Shown: one piece after another, positions 13,323-21,197 of the stretch | Layout: every line of letters begins with the position of its first letter | Position numbering within the stretch: position 1 is the stretch's first letter | NCBI RefSeq assembly: GCF_900156515.1 | Contig: NZ_FTNU01000002.1 | Coordinates: 1 to 64,000, forward strand | Length of the DNA: 64,000 nucleotides | From: Moraxella cuniculi DSM 21768 | GTDB lineage: Bacteria; Pseudomonadota; Gammaproteobacteria; Pseudomonadales; Moraxellaceae | Direction of reading: 5' to 3' | Notes under the pieces: generated by a model | What the model was told of the DNA's origin: nothing | The model's database searches: none | Seen by the model: only the letters and a program-made list of their open reading frames with translations | Translations under genes and position numbers: made by a program

Positions 13323-13856
13323 ATGAAAAAATTTAAAGCAGGCGATAAAGTTTATTGTCCTAGTCTGGGTAGGGAAGTTTACAAAGTTTTGGAGAACTTA
13401 AGTGGAGGGACAGACTTCCCTTTGTGCGTCCATAAGGGTGTTAAAGAGCTTACTCTCACCCTCGAAGGATTTTATTATCCAACCGACCCATTACTAACCA
13501 TTCTTCACGCCACTGAAGAAAACCACGCCTTGCTTGAAAAGCTATATGGCGTGGAGTTTGAAAAGCCACCTGCTAAGCCTGAGCCTAGGGCGATTATTGC
13601 AGCATTGCTTGAGCATAATAAATATGTACCTTGCCTTGTAAGTGATAAGGATTGTGAAAAAGATATTATAAAGCGGTTTAATGCCAATAGCGATGACAAG
13701 GTTATAGATTGTATTACCCAGTTACTTGGTGATTATAATTCAGGGTATAAAGGGGTTGATTATCGTTGGAAATACGCCGTACCGTTTGATATAAAAACTG
13801 GCGAAGTGATTACACAACTACCAACAGGAGAGAAATATGGAACTGAAACGACTTAG
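13323..13856 (+). CDS. Hypothetical phage protein, 177 aa
   Basis: The 177-residue protein begins with a short SH3-like Lys-Ala-Gly-Asp-Lys-Val-Tyr-Cys-Pro segment, then a Thr-Glu-Glu-Asn-His-Ala-Leu-Leu-Glu-Lys-Leu-Tyr-Gly helix and a Pro-rich linker. The C-terminal half is mixed alpha/beta with several Asp and Lys. TAGGAGG precedes the ATG. It overlaps the AlpA-like gene by 20 bp. No family is recognised. Confidence 0.6.
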   Translation: MKKFKAGDKVYCPSLGREVYKVLENLSGGTDFPLCVHKGVKELTLTLEGFYYPTDPLLTILHATEENHALLEKLYGVEFEKPPAKPEPRAIIAALLEHNKYVPCLVSDKDCEKDIIKRFNANSDDKVIDCITQLLGDYNSGYKGVDYRWKYAVPFDIKTGEVITQLPTGEKYGTETT

Positions 13857-14025
13857 AATTAATGATGTATGCGAAATGACAAAACTTAGCAGGACGACGA
13901 TTTATGATAGAATGCGAGCTGGTCAATTCCCCCAAAGCCACAAAGATGGTCATTGTTCGCTATGGTGGTATCACGAAGTCCAAGCCTACCTTGCTGACAA
14001 ACTGACACAGCAACAAAGTGCCTAA
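13837..14025 (+). CDS. AlpA-family HTH regulator / excisionase-like
   Basis: The 62-residue protein is one winged-HTH module: Leu-Arg-Ile-Asn-Asp-Val-Cys-Glu-Met-Thr-Lys-Leu-Ser-Arg-Thr-Thr-Ile-Tyr-Asp-Arg-Met, then Phe-Pro-Gln-Ser, typical of AlpA. AlpA proteins activate or assist P4-type integrases and excision. It is convergent with int and overlaps the gene before it by 20 bp. AGGAGA lies just upstream of the ATG. Confidence 0.88.
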   Translation: MELKRLRINDVCEMTKLSRTTIYDRMRAGQFPQSHKDGHCSLWWYHEVQAYLADKLTQQQSA

Positions 14026-14028
14026 TCA

Positions 14029-14056
14029 AAGCCCCTAATCAAGGGGCTTGTTTTTT
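14029..14056 (+). terminator. Terminator between alpA-like gene and int
   Basis: AAGCCCCT ... AGGGGCTT stem followed by GTTTTTT. It ends the plus-strand block and overlaps the last codons of int. Confidence 0.8.
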
Positions 14057-15246
14057 AGCTCATCGATAAAATCTGCCCATGTTTGCAACATTTGCCGTCG
14101 CTCATCAATCCACTTTACTCGGTTATATGCCCTACCATTGCTATCACGCACTTGATGGCCAAGCTGCATCTCAATCATGCGGTAATCATATTTAAATTTC
14201 TCTTCAAGCAAGGTGCGAGCGATTGCCCGAAAACCGTGAGCTGTCTGCTCGTGCTTACCAATATCCAATCGCCGAAGTGCCCTATTAACCAGTCCTTCTG
14301 AGATTGGTCGCAAGGTTGTATTTGGCGACACAAAGACATAATCACCACGGTGATGGTCTCGAAGCTGCCTGATGATTTCTAGTGCTTGTGTGGATAGTGG
14401 TGTACTTAGTTGCACCTGCGTGCTGCTTGCGGTTTTAGATGGTGTATAATGCCAAGTGCCTGTATCAAAATCAATATCATCAAACTTTAGATTGCGAATC
14501 TCGCCTTGTCGTGCAAAGGTATACAGGCTAAACATTAAACATTTTTTGGTAACAAATGAACCATGATAGCCGTCCATTGCCTGCACCATTTCACCAAGTC
14601 TTGCTTCGTCTAAGATGGCAGGGTTGTGTTTTTTCTTTGGTGATTTAAAAACACCTGTCAAACTAACCGCTGGATTGTGCTGGGCTCGCCCTGTTGCAAT
14701 GGCATAAGCCATTGTTTGATTAATTAAACTGCGTATCTTTTTTAGTTTTTCAAGATGTCCAGAACGCTCAATTGGTCGCAATACTGCCATGCAATCCATG
14801 ACAGTAATTTGATCAACTGGCTTGTTGCCAATCACTGCCAGCAACTCCGCAGTATAAGTCTGCAACTTATTGATGGTTGTTGTTGCATAATCACGAGTTT
14901 TGAGCCATTCATTAAACACGGAACGAAAATCATTAGCCAAAGCAATGCGTTTGACTTCAGCCTGATGCTTGGCGTGCTGCTTGGGATCTATGTTTTGGGC
15001 AAGTAATGCATGACAATCTTGGCAAATCTTGCGTGCATCCGACAATGTGGTTGCTGGATAGTTACCAATCTTGTACATATCAGATTTTTGGGTATATGGA
15101 TGCTTGTATTGCAAATACCATGTTTTGGTGCCTGATGGCAAAATGTTAAGCACAAGCCCGTTACCATCATACAAGCGGTACAGTTTTTCTCTGGGTTGGG
15201 CTTTGGCAACTTCCGTTGCCGAAAGCGGTTTGGTGGTACGAGCCAT
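14035..15246 (-). CDS. int: P4-family tyrosine integrase
   Basis: The 403-residue protein has the N-terminal DUF4102-like arm-binding part (Leu-Tyr-Arg-Leu-Tyr-Asp-Gly-Asn-Gly-Leu-Val-Leu), a central core-binding domain, and a catalytic domain with Arg246, His337-Gly-Phe-Arg340, His364 and nucleophile Tyr374. All expected catalytic residues are present, so it should be active. It reads away from the 3' end of tRNA-Leu(GAG), 172 bp away, which is the usual place for this family. The start codon lies within an inverted-repeat region at 15248-15303. Confidence 0.95.
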   Translation of the reverse strand: MARTTKPLSATEVAKAQPREKLYRLYDGNGLVLNILPSGTKTWYLQYKHPYTQKSDMYKIGNYPATTLSDARKICQDCHALLAQNIDPKQHAKHQAEVKRIALANDFRSVFNEWLKTRDYATTTINKLQTYTAELLAVIGNKPVDQITVMDCMAVLRPIERSGHLEKLKKIRSLINQTMAYAIATGRAQHNPAVSLTGVFKSPKKKHNPAILDEARLGEMVQAMDGYHGSFVTKKCLMFSLYTFARQGEIRNLKFDDIDFDTGTWHYTPSKTASSTQVQLSTPLSTQALEIIRQLRDHHRGDYVFVSPNTTLRPISEGLVNRALRRLDIGKHEQTAHGFRAIARTLLEEKFKYDYRMIEMQLGHQVRDSNGRAYNRVKWIDERRQMLQTWADFIDELKNKPLD

Positions 15247-15247
15247 A

Positions 15248-15303
15248 ACAGTACAGGAAATAAAAAATTAGCAGTAAATCAAATTTACTGCTAATTGTAC
15301 TGT
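15248..15303. repeat. Nested inverted repeats over the int leader
   Basis: A perfect 12-bp inverted repeat (15268-15279 and 15283-15294, 3-nt loop) sits inside an outer pair, ACAGTAC at 15248-15254 and GTACTGT at 15297-15303. It covers the int leader and could be an operator or attenuator. Confidence 0.75.
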
Positions 15304-15410
15304 TATTTTTGGCGGATTGCAACGCATAATATCGTACATTCTCGCACAGTGTTTTTATGCTGAAGCCTTACAACTATTAGCTTCTTGTACATTATTGTAT
15401 TTGGTCGTAC
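15251..15410. promoter_or_regulatory. Cluster of GTAC motifs, candidate arm or Xis sites
   Basis: GTAC occurs at 15251, 15297, 15334, 15387 and 15407, with similar flanks (TCGTACATT, TTGTACATT, TTGTACTGT). Five copies lie in 160 bp between int and the tRNA, where integrase arm sites and excisionase sites are expected. Identity is inferred. Confidence 0.4.
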
Positions 15411-15417
15411 TCGTATT

Positions 15418-15502
15418 TGGTGCGATCGGAGGGACTTGAACCCTCACGCCGTGAAGCACCACCCCCTCAAGATGGCGTGTCTACCAATTCCACCACGATC
15501 GC
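15418..15502 (-). tRNA. leuU: tRNA-Leu(GAG)
   Basis: The minus strand folds as a class II tRNA: acceptor GCGATCG/CGATCGC, D-arm GGTAGACA, anticodon stem CCATC/GGTGG with loop TTGAGGG, so anticodon GAG, a variable arm, T-arm GGTTCAAGTCC and encoded CCA at 15420-15418. It follows secG, as leuU does in Escherichia coli. The 3' end is the likely attachment site of the element to its left; the second att copy is outside the window. Confidence 0.95.
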
Positions 15503-15552
15503 AAACTTGCTGTATTTTACCCAAAAAATCCAGCAAACGCAAGTTTTTTCGG

Positions 15553-15849
15553 TTAGTTATCGGCAGGAGCAGGTGTGCTGGTCGCTGCTGGCACATCTAG
15601 ACGCAACTGATCTTCTGCCTGTTTTTGGGCAAAATGTGCCAATGCCAAACTGGTGATAAAAAATATCGCGGCAAGCACTGCCGTGGTGCGTGTCAGAAAA
15701 TTCGCCGATCCTGCTGCACCAAATACCGTACCTGCTGCACCAGAACCAAAAGACGCTCCAGCGTCCGCTCCTTTGCCATGCTGAATCAAAATAAACCCAA
15801 TCATGACAACGGCAACAATAATATGAATGGCTAAAAGTACTGTAAGCAT
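15553..15849 (-). CDS. secG: Protein translocase subunit SecG
   Basis: The 98-residue inner-membrane protein has two membrane segments (about 3-24 and 54-75) joined by the Gly/Ala/Ser-rich loop Gly-Lys-Gly-Ala-Asp-Ala-Gly-Ala-Ser-Phe-Gly-Ser-Gly typical of SecG, a SecYEG component that aids export. The ATG at 15849 gives the usual Met-Leu-Thr-Val-Leu start; a GTG at 15864 is possible. It lies between tpiA and tRNA-Leu, a conserved gammaproteobacterial order. Confidence 0.95.
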   Translation of the reverse strand: MLTVLLAIHIIVAVVMIGFILIQHGKGADAGASFGSGAAGTVFGAAGSANFLTRTTAVLAAIFFITSLALAHFAQKQAEDQLRLDVPAATSTPAPADN

Positions 15850-15894
15850 AAATTTCTCAATCACAGTGGCACAACTGTGCCAAATTAATTAATC

Positions 15895-16635
15895 TTAATT
15901 GTTAGCAAATGCCGCAACAATCTGGGAAAAAGCCTCAATTTTTAGGGAAGCACCGCCCACCAACGCTCCATCAACACCAAAAGCTGTAGCAAATTCGGCA
16001 GCATTTTTCTCATTGACACTGCCGCCATACAGCACGCTTACGGTCGGCATGGCATAACGAGCCAGCACCTGCTTGATATGTCGATGCACGCCGATGACCT
16101 CGTCAATGCTCGGTGTAAGTCCCGTGCCAATCGCCCATACAGGCTCATAGGCAACGATAAGTTTGTCAGCTGGTACGGATTTTAGCACTGACAATTGCTC
16201 ATCAAGCACTACCAGCGTCTGCTGTGCTTGATACTGCGACTTAGTTTCACCAACACAAAACACCACAGTCAGACCAGCATCCACCGCTTGTTGTATCTTT
16301 GCCTCAAAGAGGGCATTGTCCTCACCATAATACGCTCGACGCTCCGAGTGGCCTATGATGACAAACTTCACCCCAATATCAGCCAACTGCCCTGCCGATA
16401 CATCACCAGTAAAGGCTCCCGTTGTTGCTGTCTTGGCACAGACATCTTGGGCTCCGAGCAGTATCGATGATTCTGCCAACAATTCGCCAACCGCTGACAG
16501 ATGCACAAAACTTGGCACACAACCAACCTGCACTGATTTATCCATCTGCACCAAAGATGATGCCAGCTGGCACGCTTGGCTAAGCGTGGCAGGGTTTAGT
16601 TTCCAGTTGCCGATGACATATTTTTGTGCATTCAT
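15895..16635 (-). CDS. tpiA: Triosephosphate isomerase
   Basis: The 246-residue cytoplasmic enzyme interconverts dihydroxyacetone phosphate and glyceraldehyde 3-phosphate. The N-terminal Gly-Asn-Trp-Lys holds the substrate Lys, Gly-His-Ser-Glu-Arg-Arg the catalytic His, and Ala-Tyr-Glu-Pro-Val-Trp-Ala-Ile-Gly-Thr-Gly the catalytic Glu. The phosphate loop Gly-Gly-Ser-Val is near the end. The start at 16635 fits the family; a longer frame to 16692 would add 19 unusual residues. It is upstream of secG on the same strand. Confidence 0.96.
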   Translation of the reverse strand: MNAQKYVIGNWKLNPATLSQACQLASSLVQMDKSVQVGCVPSFVHLSAVGELLAESSILLGAQDVCAKTATTGAFTGDVSAGQLADIGVKFVIIGHSERRAYYGEDNALFEAKIQQAVDAGLTVVFCVGETKSQYQAQQTLVVLDEQLSVLKSVPADKLIVAYEPVWAIGTGLTPSIDEVIGVHRHIKQVLARYAMPTVSVLYGGSVNEKNAAEFATAFGVDGALVGGASLKIEAFSQIVAAFANN

Positions 16636-16832
16636 GTATTTTTCCAATGATAAATAATTGTCAGTTTGTGCCAATCCATACTGGCATATCAACCCTTAAT
16701 TTACCTTAATTTGTCAAACTTGCCCAAACTGCGAAATTTGACCAAAAGGCGAGGCAAATGCTCATTATACCGCAAAATCGCCTTTATCGTCAGATTTTTT
16801 GCAAACGGTCTTTAAAATCAAAGCCGCCGCCA

Positions 16833-17930
16833 TTAGCGTAGCTTTAAAGTCATCAATCCCAAAATCACCAAAATAATGCACACGATATAAAAGCGGGCAA
16901 CAACTTTGGTTTCTTTCAATCCCATTTCCTCAAAATGATGGTGCAGTGGTGCCATCAAAAAAATGCGTTTTTTGCGTAAACGATACGAGCCAACCTGCAA
17001 GATAACCGATACCGCCTCTGCCACAAAAATACCGCCCATAATCGCAAAAGCAAGCTCCTGCCTTGTCATCACAGCAATCGTGCCAAGCATACCTCCCAGC
17101 GATAACGCACCAACATCACCCATAAAAACATCAGCAGGGGCGGCGTTATACCACAAAAACCCCAAGCCAGCACCGATGATTGAGGCACAGACAATGACAA
17201 CTTCGGTATTGTAGATAATATGCGGCACATGCATATATGCAGCATAATTTGCCGAGCCCGAAATATAAGCAAACACGCCCAAACCTGCCGCGACCAGCAC
17301 CACAGGCAAAATCACCAAACCGTCCAGACCGTCAGTTAAATTCACCGCATTTGACGATCCTGCCAATACAAAATAAGTAGCAATAATAAAACCCAGCCCA
17401 AGCGGTATCGCCGAGAACGGAATTACCACGCCCTTAAACAACGGAATCAGCATGTCTTGCATGGCGGCAAGTGTCGTGGCATCTTGTTGGGTTGCGATAT
17501 AATACATCGACACCCCTGCAAATAACGAACCAAGCGACAGCCAAAAGTACTTTTTGCGAGCAATCAACCCTTGGGGGTTTTTGTGCTTGATTTTTAGCCA
17601 GTCGTCTGCCCAGCCGACCGCCCCAAACACCACCATCACCACCATCAAAATCCACACATAAGGATTGGATAAATCCGCCCATGCCAAAGTCGCAATGCCA
17701 ATCGCTACCAAAATCAGCACGCCGCCCATCGTTGGTGTGCCTTGCTTGGCAAGGTGCGTTTTTGGCCCATCATCACGCACAGCCTGACCGTATTTGAGCG
17801 TGCGTAAATAATTGATGACAGGCTTACCTGCGATGATAACAATGCACAATGCCGTCATCACTGCCAATAACGCCCTTAGCGTAACCGAAGCGATGGCAAT
17901 ATCCGTTTGTTGTAACAACCAATAAAGCAT
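16833..17930 (-). CDS. mraY: Phospho-N-acetylmuramoyl-pentapeptide-transferase
   Basis: The 365-residue, ten-helix inner-membrane enzyme transfers phospho-MurNAc-pentapeptide to undecaprenyl phosphate to form lipid I. Visible signatures are Thr-Met-Gly-Gly, Asp-Asp-Trp near 110, Asn-Leu-Thr-Asp-Gly-Leu-Asp-Gly-Leu, and Pro-Leu-His-His-His-Phe-Glu near 320. It closes the visible cell-wall cluster, with murF 31 bp upstream. The genes that usually follow (murD, ftsW, murG) are not here. Confidence 0.97.
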   Translation of the reverse strand: MLYWLLQQTDIAIASVTLRALLAVMTALCIVIIAGKPVINYLRTLKYGQAVRDDGPKTHLAKQGTPTMGGVLILVAIGIATLAWADLSNPYVWILMVVMVVFGAVGWADDWLKIKHKNPQGLIARKKYFWLSLGSLFAGVSMYYIATQQDATTLAAMQDMLIPLFKGVVIPFSAIPLGLGFIIATYFVLAGSSNAVNLTDGLDGLVILPVVLVAAGLGVFAYISGSANYAAYMHVPHIIYNTEVVIVCASIIGAGLGFLWYNAAPADVFMGDVGALSLGGMLGTIAVMTRQELAFAIMGGIFVAEAVSVILQVGSYRLRKKRIFLMAPLHHHFEEMGLKETKVVARFYIVCIILVILGLMTLKLR

Positions 17931-17961
17931 GAGTTTTCCTTATTTTTAATAATTAGTACAA

Positions 17962-19437
17962 TCAGCAAGCGGTCAAATCTGCAATCAAACTTTCCATTGC
18001 CATACCACGAGAACCCTTAAATAGCACGGTTGCCTGCCCTGCCTTGAGTAGGTTTTGTAAATCAATCAACAGGTTTGGCTTATCGGCATAGTGCTTGGCA
18101 ATCATCTTGTGGCGGTTGATTGCTTGGGTGGTATGTGCCATGTGCGTACCGACTGTCAGCACATGGTCAATGGCAAGTGTGGCTATTTTTTCGCCAAGCT
18201 TTGTATGCTCATCAACACTGGCATCACCCAATTCAAAAATATCACCCATCACCAAGATTTTTATGCCCTGTTCAGCTTCCAGCACCGAAGCTGCAGTCAG
18301 CATCGAGGTTGGATTGGCATTATAGGTATCATCAAGCAAGCTATGATTACCAAACGCCACGCGTGTCAAGCGACCCTTTGGCGGTGTGGCATTCGTCAAT
18401 CCTTGTACAATCGTTGGCAAATCAATCCCTAGTGCCACCGCTGCTGCCGCTGCTGCCTGTGCATTGGCAACATTATGCTCGCCAATAAATGGCAGCCGTA
18501 CGGGCAAGCTTTGTAATGTGTCAATGTCAGGATTTAGCACCAAATCAAAACAACTGTGCGTTGTCAATGCCTCCACTTCATCAGCAAAAACATCGCCCAT
18601 CATCTGCACCGTCTCTACGCCTTGCAAGCTAAGCATTTCATAGTCCGCTTTGGCAAGATTGGCTGTCTTTAGTGGTACCGACCGCTCGCCAAAGCTGATG
18701 GTGCGTTGGGTGAATTGCTTAGCGGCAGCTGACAGCTCTTCATAAAACTCATCAGCAAATGGCAACACCGCCACGCCCTGCTCGGTCAATGCCGAATAAA
18801 TTTCAGCTTTGGCTTTGGCGATATTTTCACGACCACCAAACTCGCCCAAATGTGCCGTGCCAATATTTAGTACCATCGCCACATCAGGACGCACCAGCCC
18901 TGCGGTATAGGCAATCTCGCCCACATGATTCGCCCCCAGTTCAACGACCAAAAAGCGATGCTCATCTGTCAGCTCCAAAAGCATCATTGGCACGCCCAAA
19001 TCGTTATTTAGGTTGCCTCTGGTGATGAGCGTTGGAGCAATTTGACCCAAGATTGAGCCAAGCATTTCTTTGGTGGTGGTTTTGCCGCTTGAGCCTGTCA
19101 ATGCCACCACTGTCAAATCGGTGTGCTGATCGCGGCGAAATTTACCCAAATGACCCAATGCAAGCCTACTGTCAGCAACAACAAGCTGTGGTATATCGCA
19201 CTCAACTTCTCGCTCAACAATGGCTGCCACTGCTCCGTTTTGCTTAGCAGTTGCAACAAAATCATGAGCATCAAATCGCTCACCACAAATCGCCAAAAAC
19301 ACATCGCCTGCAATAATCTGGCGTGTATCGGTGATGATACGCGTGGCACGGATATCAACAGGCGGTTGATGCCAACGACCAGCTGTCGCTTGCTGTAGAT
19401 TATCCTTATGCCACACATAGGCGGTTTGTTTGCTCAT
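17962..19437 (-). CDS. murF: UDP-MurNAc-tripeptide--D-Ala-D-Ala ligase
   Basis: The 491-residue Mur ligase adds D-Ala-D-Ala to complete the UDP-MurNAc-pentapeptide. The ATP loop Gly-Ser-Ser-Gly-Lys-Thr-Thr-Thr lies near 115, and the central and C-terminal Mur domains have Asn-Ala-Gln-Ala-Ala and Asp-Asp-Thr-Tyr-Asn-Ala-Asn-Pro. It lies between murE and mraY. The 173-bp gap from murE is wider than usual and holds a TATAAT on the minus strand (19548-19543), so a private promoter is possible. Confidence 0.97.
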   Translation of the reverse strand: MSKQTAYVWHKDNLQQATAGRWHQPPVDIRATRIITDTRQIIAGDVFLAICGERFDAHDFVATAKQNGAVAAIVEREVECDIPQLVVADSRLALGHLGKFRRDQHTDLTVVALTGSSGKTTTKEMLGSILGQIAPTLITRGNLNNDLGVPMMLLELTDEHRFLVVELGANHVGEIAYTAGLVRPDVAMVLNIGTAHLGEFGGRENIAKAKAEIYSALTEQGVAVLPFADEFYEELSAAAKQFTQRTISFGERSVPLKTANLAKADYEMLSLQGVETVQMMGDVFADEVEALTTHSCFDLVLNPDIDTLQSLPVRLPFIGEHNVANAQAAAAAAVALGIDLPTIVQGLTNATPPKGRLTRVAFGNHSLLDDTYNANPTSMLTAASVLEAEQGIKILVMGDIFELGDASVDEHTKLGEKIATLAIDHVLTVGTHMAHTTQAINRHKMIAKHYADKPNLLIDLQNLLKAGQATVLFKGSRGMAMESLIADLTAC

Positions 19438-19610
19438 TGATATACCTTAACTTTTATATTACAACAAATCTGGCTTGTAGCACAAACCGATTCTAAACAT
19501 TGCACAAATCTACCAAATCATCAACACGACATTATTGGCAATATTATATCGCATCATCGGTGAATATACGCAAATTGTACCTTTGACACCATGCTCTGTT
19601 TGCTGTGCTG

Positions 19611-21182
19611 TTATTTTTGATATTTTGTCAAAAACTCATTTAGCACCGACAAATCATCAAAATCATGACGCACGCCATTGATTTCTTGATAAGTCTCATG
19701 CCCCTTGCCTGCAATCACCACAATATCATGCTCGCCTGCACAACGCACTGCCAGCTCTATTGCCGCCCTGCGGTCAGGCTCAACCATGATTTTATCATAA
19801 TCATCAGCCTTTAGCCCTTCTTGCATTTGTGCCAAAATATCCAGCGGATCTTCCGAACGGGGATTATCTGCGGTCAAAATCACTTTGTCAGCATGAGTCA
19901 ATCCTGCCTGTGTCATCGGCATACGCTTGCTGCGATCTCTATCGCCCCCACAGCCAAATACAGCGATTAGCTCACCTGTGCAATGTCGTCTTAGGCTTGA
20001 TAACACCTGCACCAGAGCGTCTGGCGTATGTGCATAATCAACAATAAACGAACCCAGCTGTGATTTGGCACGCTGCATACGCCCCCTTGCTCCTTGCAAG
20101 TTTGCAACCAATGCTGGCAAATCCGTCCAATGCTCGGCAAACAATCTGTCAAATACCGCCACACTTGCCAATAAATTATCCACATTAAACAAGCCAAGCA
20201 ATGGGCTGTGTAGCGAAAGCTCGCCCTGTGGTGTTATGATTTGTAATGCCACACCGTCAAGACTTGGCTCAACTGACTTGGTGTGATAATCCGTCCTTGT
20301 CTGCTGACCGTAGCCATACAGCTCATAGCCACAAGGCTTGGTATAATCAAATAATGCGTACTCGGCATCATGATTTATCACCCCAACTGACAAAGTTGGA
20401 AAATATGCCTTGTCAAACAATCTTGCTTTGGCGGCACGATACGCTTGCATATCAGCATGATAGTCCAAATGATCATGCGATAAATTGGTATAAACCGCTG
20501 CCACAATCGGCACGCCCTGCAAGCGATACTGATCCAAGCCATGAGAGCTTGCCTCTAGGGCGATAACCTGCACCCCTTGCTGTGCCATTTGATGAATAAA
20601 TTCATGCACGGACAATACATCACCTGTGGTGTTGGCAGCTTGTACCAATGCACCCAGCCTGCCATTACCTGCCGTACCCATCACCGCTGCTTGTATGCCC
20701 GCCGCCTGACACAGCTGGGCGATTAATTGACTAACGGTTGTTTTGCCATTGGTGCCTGTTACCGCAATTACCATCGGCAAAGACACAGGCTGACATAGTT
20801 GCAGTCTGGCAGCAATCAAATCGCCCAGCACCGTGCGAATCTCTGGCACGCACAGCACAGGGATTGATACATCGCACAAATCCAATTGCTCGGCTGCTAT
20901 CTCACTGATGACAAAACTGGCTTTATCCTTTATCGCTTGTAGATAGCGGTTGGCATTGGCAATGCTGGTTTTTTCATCAAGACTGCTGCTGGCAAGCAAC
21001 ACAAAGCCATCGCCTTGATTGACCTGCCGAGAATCTAGGCAAAATCGTCCAAATTGACAAGCCAAAATCGGTGCAAACACCTGCCAAAGCCATGCACTTT
21101 TTGTCTGTGCAACTGTGCTTGGGGTATTGACTGCTTGTTCAATGACCTGCTTTATGCTGACAATATTATTCTGAAAACTCAT
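19611..21182 (-). CDS. murE: UDP-MurNAc-dipeptide--meso-diaminopimelate ligase
   Basis: The roughly 523-residue Mur ligase adds the third stem-peptide residue. Gly-Thr-Asn-Gly-Lys-Thr-Thr is the ATP loop, and Asp-Asn-Pro-Arg near 425 is the motif that selects meso-diaminopimelate, as expected for a Gram-negative wall. The second of two close ATGs (21182) is chosen because AAGGA directly abuts the first. ftsI ends 15 bp upstream. Confidence 0.96.
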   Translation of the reverse strand: MSFQNNIVSIKQVIEQAVNTPSTVAQTKSAWLWQVFAPILACQFGRFCLDSRQVNQGDGFVLLASSSLDEKTSIANANRYLQAIKDKASFVISEIAAEQLDLCDVSIPVLCVPEIRTVLGDLIAARLQLCQPVSLPMVIAVTGTNGKTTVSQLIAQLCQAAGIQAAVMGTAGNGRLGALVQAANTTGDVLSVHEFIHQMAQQGVQVIALEASSHGLDQYRLQGVPIVAAVYTNLSHDHLDYHADMQAYRAAKARLFDKAYFPTLSVGVINHDAEYALFDYTKPCGYELYGYGQQTRTDYHTKSVEPSLDGVALQIITPQGELSLHSPLLGLFNVDNLLASVAVFDRLFAEHWTDLPALVANLQGARGRMQRAKSQLGSFIVDYAHTPDALVQVLSSLRRHCTGELIAVFGCGGDRDRSKRMPMTQAGLTHADKVILTADNPRSEDPLDILAQMQEGLKADDYDKIMVEPDRRAAIELAVRCAGEHDIVVIAGKGHETYQEINGVRHDFDDLSVLNEFLTKYQK

Positions 21183-21197
21183 AATCATTCCTTGAAA

